A stretch of DNA of 64,000 nucleotides. Source: CAZTHM01 sp041946825. GTDB taxonomy: Bacteria > Acidobacteriota > Terriglobia > UBA7540. Position 1 is the first letter of the stretch. Every line of letters starts with the position of its first letter. Of the stretch, positions 41,152-49,648 are shown piece after piece. Location: positions 62,001 to 126,000 of the forward strand of contig JBHGBD010000010.1 of assembly GCA_041946825.1 (NCBI GenBank). Reading direction: 5' to 3'. The notes under the pieces are model-generated. The model saw nothing but the letters and a program-made list of their open reading frames with translations. It was not told where the DNA came from and did not search any database. Position numbers and translations under genes: made by a program.

Positions 41152-41829
41152 ATGGGAAACCGAAGGATCAAATCTCTTCGCTGGTTCGTTGGTTTGGTGG
41201 CGACGGCCGCGCTCTCGGGGCCGGCGACATGCCTTGCGGGGCGCGGGCCGGTGCCGCCATTTGCCGGGGAGTCGAATTCTCCCGCGACGGCGGGTCAGCA
41301 AGCCGCCGTGCTGGCCGGCGGGTGCTTCTGGGGCGTGGACGCGGTGTTCAAGCACGTAAAGGGCGTCACGAGTGTCGTTTCGGGTTACTCGGGCGGAAGC
41401 GGCGCCACGGCGGAGTACGAAAGCGTCAGCAACGGCAGAACCGGCCATGCTGAATCTGTGAAGATCCTCTATGACCCTTCTCAGGTTCGTTACAGCGACC
41501 TTCTCAGGATCTTCTTCTCGGTGGCCACCGATCCCACGCAATTGAACCGCCAGGGTCCGGATATTGGGAGGCAATATCGCTCGGTGATTTTCTACACCGA
41601 TGAGAACCAGAAACAAATCGCGCAGGCCTACATCGAGCAACTGAACAGGGCAGGGGTTTTCTCGAAGCCCATCGTGACCGAAGTTGTTCCCTTCAAGGCT
41701 TTCTATCCCGCCGAGGCGTATCACCAGAATTTCCTCGAGCGCCATCCCGACTACCCCTACATCGTCTTCAACGACCTACCGAAGCTGCGCGACCTTCAGA
41801 AGGAGTTCCCGGGCTTCTATCGGAAATAG
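41152..41829 (+). CDS. msrA: Exported peptide-methionine (S)-S-oxide reductase
   Basis: A 225-residue protein from the ATG at 41152 with GGAGG upstream. A signal peptide (FVGLVATAALSGPATCLAG) precedes the MsrA domain. The catalytic motif AVLAGGCFWGVDAVF contains Cys58, followed by VVSGYSGGSGATAEYESVSN and GRTGHAESVKILYDP, and the end carries FYPAEAYHQNFLERHPDYPY. MsrA reduces methionine S-sulfoxide, and being exported it would serve periplasmic or outer-membrane proteins. Few other Cys are visible, so the resolving partner may be a separate thiol or selenol reductant such as the thioredoxin-like protein encoded 1.7 kb upstream. Confidence 0.9.
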   Translation: MGNRRIKSLRWFVGLVATAALSGPATCLAGRGPVPPFAGESNSPATAGQQAAVLAGGCFWGVDAVFKHVKGVTSVVSGYSGGSGATAEYESVSNGRTGHAESVKILYDPSQVRYSDLLRIFFSVATDPTQLNRQGPDIGRQYRSVIFYTDENQKQIAQAYIEQLNRAGVFSKPIVTEVVPFKAFYPAEAYHQNFLERHPDYPYIVFNDLPKLRDLQKEFPGFYRK

Positions 41830-42100
41830 GCTCACCACCCATCGCATTTCCGCCATCTGTATTCAACAAGTGGCGTGGCGCGGGGCCAGCGACATCAGCA
41901 AGACTGGAATCACCTCGGGTTACGGCCTCTACTTCGTTGCCGGCAGGGCCGGCCTCAGGCCGGACTCCGATCCGGTGGTGAAGGAAATCGGCAGGGCCAC
42001 TCACTTCAGCCTCAGCTAGCCTGGCCCTGGTGGCGGCCCCCAGTGTGTTTCCGCAATATCGTTTGACGCCTCTCCTCCATGCGGGTATCTTTTCCCACAA

Positions 42101-43177
42101 ATGGCGGTATTAATGCAGGCCCGGATTCATTCCCGGCACACGCTTCCCTTTGTCGCGGCAATGGTGTTCCTTCTCTCCAGGGTTGCCTTGTGTGAAGACC
42201 TTTACGGCCCGGGAGGGATCCGGGCAGAGGGTGTAAATCAAGGGGGGCTGGGAAGCTGCTACTTCCACGCGGTAATCGCCGCCCTGGCGCGCTCCAAGCC
42301 GGATGTCATCCGAAAAATGATCCAGGCGAACCCAGACGGGACCTTCATCGTCCAATTTCCCGACGGGAAGACCGAAACGGCATACCCCGAGGACCTCCGC
42401 TATGCCCGTGACAGCGGCTACGACCGGTCCGAGGGTCTTTGGGTAGCGGTCTTGTTCCGCGCCTATGCGCAGCGCGTCCTGCGCGAGGCGCTGGTCAGAG
42501 CCATTGATCAAAGTGATCTCTTTCCCCTGGTCAAGGGGTACGCACGCGACTTCGTTGCCTCAAACGATCCGCTGCTCCTCGCCTACGATCGGTCCATCCG
42601 CACGCAGGTTGATCAACGCGGGAAGATCGATCGGACCAAGCTCGAAACACAATTGAAAACGCAAATGAAGCCGATCCCCCTCTCTGACGACCTCAAGGAT
42701 TCGCTGGCGGGTTTGCTTGAATCCGGGGGTTTCTTCGACGCTGTCGCGGGCACGATCAAGCAGAATGGCGAACTCTTCGGAGCCTATCGGGCCGTGGGCC
42801 AGGGCGGAATTGTCGAGCGCTCCATGAGCACTCTGGCAGGCAGCGTCCGGTTCGTCGCGAATGAATCGGCGGAGAAGACGCACGCGGCCCTGGAAGAAGC
42901 GTGGAAGGCCAACCTTCCCCTGGTGGCGGGCACGGGGGACAGCCATTATGATCAACTACTGGCCGCCGGCCAGAAGTTACCAGCCGACGCGCAGGGCTGG
43001 TACTTGAACCTCCACTGCTACACCATCCTTGCCTACGACCCGACAACCCAGCGGGTCCGCCTGCGCAACCCTTGGGGACACGACCCCGGAACCGACGGGG
43101 TGTTCGATTTACCTCTTGCCACCTTCCTTCAGGCGTTTCGAGGCATCATCACCACCGAGCTACAGCCGGCGAAGTAA
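42101..43177 (+). CDS. Secreted calpain-like (C2 family) cysteine protease
   Basis: A 358-residue protein starting at the ATG at 42101. A signal peptide (HTLPFVAAMVFLLSRVALC) precedes the papain-like fold. The triad is visible as GGLGSCYFHAVIAALA (Cys53, with the oxyanion Gln47 of NQGGLGSC), NLHCYTILAYD (His305) and RLRNPWGHD (Asn323). Calpain-type C2 proteases usually have this Q...GSCWF, H and N.PWG order. Bacterial versions are scarce, and the distance between Cys53 and His305 is longer than in papain. No calcium-binding EF-hand follows. The substrates are unknown. Confidence 0.75.
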   Translation: MAVLMQARIHSRHTLPFVAAMVFLLSRVALCEDLYGPGGIRAEGVNQGGLGSCYFHAVIAALARSKPDVIRKMIQANPDGTFIVQFPDGKTETAYPEDLRYARDSGYDRSEGLWVAVLFRAYAQRVLREALVRAIDQSDLFPLVKGYARDFVASNDPLLLAYDRSIRTQVDQRGKIDRTKLETQLKTQMKPIPLSDDLKDSLAGLLESGGFFDAVAGTIKQNGELFGAYRAVGQGGIVERSMSTLAGSVRFVANESAEKTHAALEEAWKANLPLVAGTGDSHYDQLLAAGQKLPADAQGWYLNLHCYTILAYDPTTQRVRLRNPWGHDPGTDGVFDLPLATFLQAFRGIITTELQPAK

Positions 43178-44052
43178 TTTCCTTCGAGAAGAAAATCCCC
43201 GTTCCGGATCAGGAGTCAGGTAGCACTACGCGCTTAGAAATCCTGGAATGCCGGGCGGATTCCGCAAGTGTCGATCCCGCCCAGCCCAACCCTTTTGATC
43301 TGACCGGCGGAGCAGCCTGAACGAGGGAATGGTACGCCCTAGTGGACGATTTCAGAACTCTCCCTTATGGCTGTTTTCCTCTTGAAACGGCACAGGGCTT
43401 GTCGTTGTAAGTTTGAGATTGATCTGGGAATCCATGCTCGCGCGCGACTCGGACGTCACCGTACCTGCTCGAATGCTCGGAGCGCCGCGAGGGTCAGCCG
43501 CGCGACCGCCGCGTCATCCTGCCGCGCACCATCCCGGCAGGACTCCAGGTCCCGAGCCCCCTCGACCATCCGACCCCGCCCTCCGCGAGTGCCTCCTCGG
43601 GCGGTGCGTGCGTCCACGATTGTGGGCTAGGCCCTGGGGAGGCTGGGGACAGGGTTTAGATACTCGGCGCTAGGTTCTGGGCGCTGGGTTTGGTCTTTCC
43701 CACTTGCCACCTAACATCTACTGACCTGCACCCCGGTTTTGGTCCAAATCAAAATGTGAGTCCGCGGGTTTGTGACCCGCAGTCGGGAGGGATCTTTGGA
43801 GGGTAGGCCTCACTTCGAGATCCAGTGCATTGAGAGCTTCCACGTGAATACCGGTTGAAGGAAGACCCCCGTCCTGGCTTGAAGCTCGAGTCAAACAGAC
43901 TAATGAACAACGGTCTGCAACAAGAAAGGTATAACAGCCAGAACGTCATAGGAATGGGAGTCGTGGTCGTCCAGGCTCGCCGGCGAGGGCACACAGTAAA
44001 TTGTCATGCGACATTCCTGAATGACGTGACGCTGGCGGGTTCCGGGTAACTC
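43178..44052. other. Gene-free region with a decayed coding-like stretch
   Basis: About 870 bases with no supported gene. A stretch around 43440-43570 translates in one frame to LLECSERREGQPRDRRVILP and RTIPAGLQV, which faintly resembles a PilZ domain core, but start, end and frame are lost. A hairpin GCGGGT/ACCCGC lies at 43764-43780. The rest shows no clear signal. Confidence 0.35.
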
Positions 44053-47000
44053 TTACTCTGCAATTCTATCGATGGAAGTTCTTACTTTGTGGAGCAGCGC
44101 AGATGGAGTAAATGGCTTCTGGAGGAACTGCACCTTGTCGTCCAGCACCCCATGATGAGCGATGGCGTCGGCGGTATAGCCGGAAATGAACAGCACCTTC
44201 ATATTCGGGCGGGAGAAGGCCAAATGGTCAGCGAGGTCCTTGCCGCTGAAGCCGGGCATAATCACGTCGGTCAGGAGGAGGTCGATCTGGCCGTTCAGGC
44301 GTTCGCTCAAGGCCGCCGCTTCCTCGGGTGTCCCGGCGAGCAGGACTCTGTAACCGTGGCGCTCCAGAACACTCTGGATCAGCGAACGCACACCCGCTTC
44401 ATCCTCGACCACGAGGACCGTCTCCGAGCCCTCCAGGCCGGACTGGATTCCCTTTTCGTCCGGCGCCTCGGCGGGCTGGTCCAGCCGGGGCAGATAGATT
44501 TTGAACGTCGTGCCCTTTCCCAATTCGCTGTAAACGGCGACGTGGCCCCCGCTCTGCTTCACAATTCCGTAGACCGTGGATAGTCCCAGGCCGGTGCCTT
44601 TGCCTTGTTGCTTGGTGGTGAAGAAAGGCTCGAAGATGTGGGCGGTAGTTTCCGCATCCATTCCGTGTCCCGTGTCGCTGACGGCCAGCATGACGTACGC
44701 CCCCGGCTGCACATCAACATGCGTGCGGGCGTAAGACTCGTCCAGTTGAGCATTGGCCGTCTCGAGAATGAGCTTCCCTCCGTGAGGCATGGCGTCGCGC
44801 GCGTTGACCACCAGGTTCATCATCACCTGCTCGATCTGCGTCGGATCGGTTTTGACTTGCCCCAGGCCTTTTCCCGGAGCCATTTTTAATTCGACATCCT
44901 CGCCAATGAGCCTGCGCAACATCTTCTCCATCCCTTCCATCACGCTGTTGAGGTTCAGAACCTTCGGCTCCATCACCTGCTTGCGGCTGAAGGCCAGGAG
45001 TTGCTGGGTCAGGGAGGAGGCGCGCTCGCCCGCTTTCTGAATCTGGCCGAGCTGCTCCCGGGCAGGCGCCGCCAGGTCCTCGCGCTCTCTGAGGAGCTGG
45101 GCATACCCGTTGATGATGGTGAGCAGGTTGTTGAAGTCGTGGGCCACGCCGCCCGCCAGCCTGCCGACGGCTTCCATCTTCTGCGCCTGGCGGAACTGCT
45201 CTTCCAGTTGCTTGCGCTCCGTAACGTCTCTCTGGATTGCCAGGAAGCCCATGATGTTGCCGCTTTCATCCAGAACGGGATTTGCCGAGCTCTGCACAGC
45301 CACCAGCCGCCCGTCTTTCGTCTTATTGATGACCTCCCCTCGGACCACACGCTTGTCCAGGATGTTCTTCCAGAAGCTCGCATAGTCCTCCGGCTGTTGC
45401 ATACCACTTTTCAGAATGCGCGGGGTTGCGTTGCCGGCCACTTCTTCCTCGGTGTAGCCGTAGAGCCGTGTAAACTCCGGATTAATGAACCTGATGATTC
45501 CGTCCTTGTCGGTCATAAAGATGGCCTCGCCCGAGGCATCGACCGCCTTGCGGAGGCGGACAAGGGCCTGTTCGGCACGCTTCTGTTCGGTGACGTCCCT
45601 GATGACTCCCAGAATCATCTGCCCATTTGCCCCGGCCAGGAGGTTGGCCGAAAGCAGGACCGTAATCGGCTCGCCGCTTCGCTGTCGGCCCGTGAGTTCC
45701 AGGTTTCTGACTGATCCGTTCGATTTCAGTTCCGCCACCATCCGGTCCCGGTCAGCGGGCACTGCGTAAAGTCCAAGTTCGAGAGGAGTCTTCCCCATCG
45801 CTTCTTCCCGGCGATACCCGAACATTTCCTCGAAGCGATCGTTGGCTTCAATGAGCCTTCCCTCTTCCAGAGTCGAGATATAGAAAGCATCCGCTCCGGT
45901 CATAAAGGCTTTGCGAAATCTCTCCTCACTTTCCTTCGTCCGTTCCTCGGCCCTCTTGCGCTCCGTGATATCTTCGACGATCCCGTCATAGAATCGGACA
46001 TTGCCCTCGGCATCGCGGACAATACTGGCGCTTTCCCGAACGTGGATCACCGACCCGTCCTGCCGTGTCCATGCAGACTCGAGTCCCCTGACTTCGCCTT
46101 CCTGCTCGATCCGGCGCTTAAACTCGTCGCGCGGGTAGTTCGGCTCGAAGCCTTCGGCTTCCAGATTACGCGAGGTCAATTCTTCCGGTGACGTGAAGCC
46201 CATCATTTTGGCCAGGGCAGGGTTGGCCATGAGGATGCGGCCGTCCCGCGTGGTGCGGTAAATCCCCACCGTAGCGTTCTCGACGAGACTCCGGAAGCGT
46301 TCTTCGCTGTCTCGCAATGCTTCCTCTGCCCGCTTACGCTCAGTGATGTCGCGGGACACTCCAAGCAGGTGTGTGCAGTTCCCCGCCACGTCGAAGATTG
46401 GGGTCAGCCTCGTCTCGACGATCACATGTCCGGTGGGGACATTAGCGTCCTCCTCATAACGAATGGTCCTGCGAGCATGGATTGCTGCGCGGTATTTTGT
46501 CCGGGCCAATTGAAAGGGCGCGGTTTGAAGGATTTCTTCGAGCCTCTTGCCTACCAATGCCTCCTCTCTCAGCCCGGTCGCCTCCAGGTATGACCTGCTA
46601 ATGGAGACACAGCGGTAAGTTTCGTTCGGTTCCACCGCCATTACCCACACGAGATCCGACGCGCTGTCATAGATCATTGACAGAAGCTGTTCGCGTTGGC
46701 GCAGCGCCTCCTCCGCTCGCTTGCGCTCGGTAATGTCCTGGAGCGTGCCGAACATCCGGACGGGTTTGCCTTCGGCGCTGCGGATCACGCCCCCTTGCGC
46801 GTGGACGGCGCGCTCGCTCCCGTCGGCATGAAGAATGTGATAGTCAAGGCTATAGGGCGTGCCCGCTTCCAGCGCTTCTTCGAGAGCCTGCTTCACCCGG
46901 GCTCGGTCATCGGGGTGGAAGAGGGCCAAAGAGTTGGCCAAATTTGGCGCAAACGAGTGCGGAGCGAGACCGAAAAGGCGGTACATCTCGTCCGACCACC

Positions 47001-48030
47001 ACGCCCGGTCGTTGACGACGTCCCAATCCCAGCTTCCCACGTGGGCGATATGCTGCGCCTCTTCCAAGTTCGCCTCACTTCGGCGCAGCGCGGCCTCCGC
47101 CTGCTGGCGCTCGGCTCGAGTGCGCAGGGCGCCAATGCCGTAAGCCAGGTCGCGGGCAAGTTCGTTGAGCAATTCAATCTCGGACGGGTCAAAGGCATTC
47201 GCTTCTCGAGCGTAAATGGTGAGGGCGCCGAAAGGTTTGCCGTCCGTGATCAAGGGAAGCCCGATGCAGGATGCGAAGCCGCGCTGGATGGCTTCGGCGC
47301 GCCAGGGGGCCATGCGGGGATCCGTCAGGGTGTCTTGCACCAAGCAAGGCTCCCCAGTCCGGATGGCCGTTCCAGTGGGGCCTCGGCCGCGCTCCCGGTC
47401 AGCCCAGGTAATTTGGGCGGAAGCCAGATAGCCTTCCTCGCAACCGGAGAAGGCCACGGGCCGAACACGCTGGGCTTCGTCGTGCTCGGCAGATCCTACC
47501 CACGCCATCCGGTATCCGCCGATCTCGACTACGACCCGGCAGATGCGATCGAGTAGCTTTTGTTCGTCGGCGGCGCGGACCAATTCCTGGTTGCACTCGC
47601 TTAGGACGCGGAGCGCGCGGTTGGCCCGCAGCACGCTGTCGTCAGCCTCGTGCCATCTCCGGGAAACTAGTACGATCGTCCAGATGAGGGTCAGTCCCAG
47701 CACACGGCTCCCAGCCGACACCCAGACCAGGGCGCCGGGAGGAGATACAATGAAACCGACGATTGTCAAAAGACTGCCGGCTCCCGCAACCATCAGGAGC
47801 CTCCGGTTGCTGGCGGTTCTCATCATCAGCAACATCGGGATGATGTAAAGCGCCCAGTCCGAGAATCCCCGAGGTGTGTGGAAGTCGATGACGGCTCCGG
47901 CAGCCAGAACCACTACCGCGAGGACCCATGAAACAGGAGAAGCGGGTAGAAAACCGCGGCTCCGCGACCGTATGGAATGGCGGGAGCGGGGACGGGGCGC
48001 GTCGGAGGGGTTGTCCAAGCTAGGCTTCAT
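44053..48030 (-). CDS. Multi-PAS hybrid sensor histidine kinase
   Basis: A 1325-residue protein from the ATG at 48030 (AGGAGGTG upstream). Three to four N-terminal membrane helices (about 30-125) are followed by GAF (about 150-310), five PAS/PAC modules (about 330-940, each ending in the GVSRDITERKRAEEALR type of linker), a HisKA helix with GGVAHDFNNLLTIINGYAQL (His964), an ATPase domain (NARDAMPHGGK near 1076, SDTGHGMDA, GTGLGLSTVYGIVKQSGG) and a C-terminal receiver with the phospho-Asp at 1255 (LLLTDVIMP). The receiver can accept phosphate from its own kinase or reverse the flow. Stimuli are probably redox, light or ligands through the PAS modules. No cognate regulator gene is directly adjacent. 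Confidence 0.9.
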   Translation of the reverse strand: MKPSLDNPSDAPRPRSRHSIRSRSRGFLPASPVSWVLAVVVLAAGAVIDFHTPRGFSDWALYIIPMLLMMRTASNRRLLMVAGAGSLLTIVGFIVSPPGALVWVSAGSRVLGLTLIWTIVLVSRRWHEADDSVLRANRALRVLSECNQELVRAADEQKLLDRICRVVVEIGGYRMAWVGSAEHDEAQRVRPVAFSGCEEGYLASAQITWADRERGRGPTGTAIRTGEPCLVQDTLTDPRMAPWRAEAIQRGFASCIGLPLITDGKPFGALTIYAREANAFDPSEIELLNELARDLAYGIGALRTRAERQQAEAALRRSEANLEEAQHIAHVGSWDWDVVNDRAWWSDEMYRLFGLAPHSFAPNLANSLALFHPDDRARVKQALEEALEAGTPYSLDYHILHADGSERAVHAQGGVIRSAEGKPVRMFGTLQDITERKRAEEALRQREQLLSMIYDSASDLVWVMAVEPNETYRCVSISRSYLEATGLREEALVGKRLEEILQTAPFQLARTKYRAAIHARRTIRYEEDANVPTGHVIVETRLTPIFDVAGNCTHLLGVSRDITERKRAEEALRDSEERFRSLVENATVGIYRTTRDGRILMANPALAKMMGFTSPEELTSRNLEAEGFEPNYPRDEFKRRIEQEGEVRGLESAWTRQDGSVIHVRESASIVRDAEGNVRFYDGIVEDITERKRAEERTKESEERFRKAFMTGADAFYISTLEEGRLIEANDRFEEMFGYRREEAMGKTPLELGLYAVPADRDRMVAELKSNGSVRNLELTGRQRSGEPITVLLSANLLAGANGQMILGVIRDVTEQKRAEQALVRLRKAVDASGEAIFMTDKDGIIRFINPEFTRLYGYTEEEVAGNATPRILKSGMQQPEDYASFWKNILDKRVVRGEVINKTKDGRLVAVQSSANPVLDESGNIMGFLAIQRDVTERKQLEEQFRQAQKMEAVGRLAGGVAHDFNNLLTIINGYAQLLREREDLAAPAREQLGQIQKAGERASSLTQQLLAFSRKQVMEPKVLNLNSVMEGMEKMLRRLIGEDVELKMAPGKGLGQVKTDPTQIEQVMMNLVVNARDAMPHGGKLILETANAQLDESYARTHVDVQPGAYVMLAVSDTGHGMDAETTAHIFEPFFTTKQQGKGTGLGLSTVYGIVKQSGGHVAVYSELGKGTTFKIYLPRLDQPAEAPDEKGIQSGLEGSETVLVVEDEAGVRSLIQSVLERHGYRVLLAGTPEEAAALSERLNGQIDLLLTDVIMPGFSGKDLADHLAFSRPNMKVLFISGYTADAIAHHGVLDDKVQFLQKPFTPSALLHKVRTSIDRIAE

Positions 48031-48520
48031 GGCCCTTCACCTCCTCAAACAGAGGCGAGCGACGCCGTGAGCGTGAAAAGGATGAATGACCGTTCGAGCG
48101 CCGCCCCTAAGCTGCGACCCGTAATTGAGGAAGACTGGTATCTGCACAGTGGTCCGACCCACCGTGACGCGCGATTAGTACATTTAACCAAATTTCCATC
48201 GATTGTCAACATACAAACGGTATTGAATAACTAACTCAATAACTATCATGCGTATATGAAAGAGCCGTGTGGAAAGCGTGGCCGATGGGTACGAATGATG
48301 ACTTCTGTGGGTATTTACTCCCTGCCATACTCCCCCGGGAGGCGCTCGCTTGTTCGCAGAGAATCTGTTGAATCGGCTTATGATTCAACCCGATATAGCC
48401 ATATGACAGTTTGTCAGGTTGATTATGTCCCTCCCGCCCTGGAAGGATTTTGATGGGAACGACCTATCAATAGACTTGATGCCCTGGGTCGGAAGAGGCT
48501 TCAGGCGAAGCCCGCGGTTT
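48031..48520. other. AT-rich intergenic region
   Basis: About 490 bases between the ends of two same-strand genes, more AT-rich than the surroundings and likely to contain the promoter of the kinase gene. One hairpin TTGAATC/GATTCAA (48368-48374, 48382-48388) may terminate the zinc-ribbon PilZ gene upstream. No gene is supported. Confidence 0.4.
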
Positions 48521-49417
48521 CTATATGCGGCGGAAGCCGTAGATGCGCTGCGCTCCTCCGGGCGACGCCGAAGCCGACCATCGACACTCCACCTGCTGCT
48601 CGATGTTCTGGCCACTCGGCAGATACGGGCAGACGCACGTCACCGTGTCTCCGACGGCCAGGTCCATGGAGAGAATCACCGCCAGGCCGCCGAGAGAAAC
48701 GTTCTCTGTTGTGGTGATTTCCGTTCGTCCCGCTGCATCGCGAACCAGAACCGGCAATGTTAGCTTGAGCCGCTTGTGGGCGCGAGTGTCCACAAACTTC
48801 TTGACTCGATCCACACGCGGCGGTGGCGCGACCTCGGGGAAGGGAGGAAACTGGCGCGGACGCCGGCCAGAGTCGGCAAAGGTCCAATAAGTGGTCTTGC
48901 CGCACTCGGGGCAAGCGTTCGCGACCGTGCCGGTGGCGGTCAACGCTTCCCACTCCATCGGGGAAATCTCGTCGCATTGGCGCCGGCCGCAGGCGCGACA
49001 CTCGAGGCTGACGCCTTCCCAAGCGCTGGCGATTTCCGGCGGCGGGGTAAGGAAATCAATGTCCCAGATGCTCCGCCCCTTGAGGACCGACTCGACGGCC
49101 CATTCGGTTACCCGCCCGTCCTGCACGCGCGTCGGGCCCACAACCCGGAAGTCTCCCTCATAGTAATTGCGCAGATTGATGATCCGCAGGGTATCGTCAG
49201 CAAAGACCTCGTGCTCCAGGGAGACCCGCGCTCCGGAGGGCGTGATGATTTGGGTGTGGATGTCCTCAGAAAACTCGATTCGCGCGGAGTCGAAACCGCA
49301 CACGCGGATGGGAACTCGCAGCGGCAGCCTCTGGGCGAAGGCACGCGGGTCCAGGCGGCGCGGTTGCGGATCAATCGAAATCTGAAGTTCGGGACATATC
49401 ACTTCGAGGGTTTCCAT
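48521..49417 (-). CDS. Zinc-ribbon plus PilZ-domain protein
   Basis: A 298-residue protein. The first half has a beta domain (RLPLRVPIRVCGFDSARIEF, VFADDTLRIINLRNYYEGDF). The middle has a zinc ribbon with four Cys pairs (SLECRACGRRQCDE and ANACPECGKTTYWT). The end is a PilZ domain (LKLTLPVLVRDAAGRTEITT, ENVSLGGLAVILSMDLAVGD, EQQVECRW), whose NxSxxG loop is present while the N-terminal RxxxR is only partly matched (AHKRLKL). PilZ binds c-di-GMP and passes the signal to motility or envelope functions. This combination is often seen in Acidobacteriota. It lies among many c-di-GMP-type genes, in line with that role. Confidence 0.7.
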   Translation of the reverse strand: METLEVICPELQISIDPQPRRLDPRAFAQRLPLRVPIRVCGFDSARIEFSEDIHTQIITPSGARVSLEHEVFADDTLRIINLRNYYEGDFRVVGPTRVQDGRVTEWAVESVLKGRSIWDIDFLTPPPEIASAWEGVSLECRACGRRQCDEISPMEWEALTATGTVANACPECGKTTYWTFADSGRRPRQFPPFPEVAPPPRVDRVKKFVDTRAHKRLKLTLPVLVRDAAGRTEITTTENVSLGGLAVILSMDLAVGDTVTCVCPYLPSGQNIEQQVECRWSASASPGGAQRIYGFRRI

Positions 49418-49648
49418 GAAATCGCCTTTCCGGGGCTGACGGTCCTCCCGCCAGGCTCAGGTCACCGGATCCAACCGGTGGCCCTCGCGAGCGGTGGACG
49501 GCTCAACTTTGTGACTGCAAGACCGTCGCCAAGTCCCGTCAGGCGGAGATTCCTAACATATGTCGTTACAATAGATTGCAGATAGCTCTGGGGAAGCGGT
49601 ATTGGCGGATCGAAGGCACTGTCCGCCCATGCGATAGCCTGTATGAAA

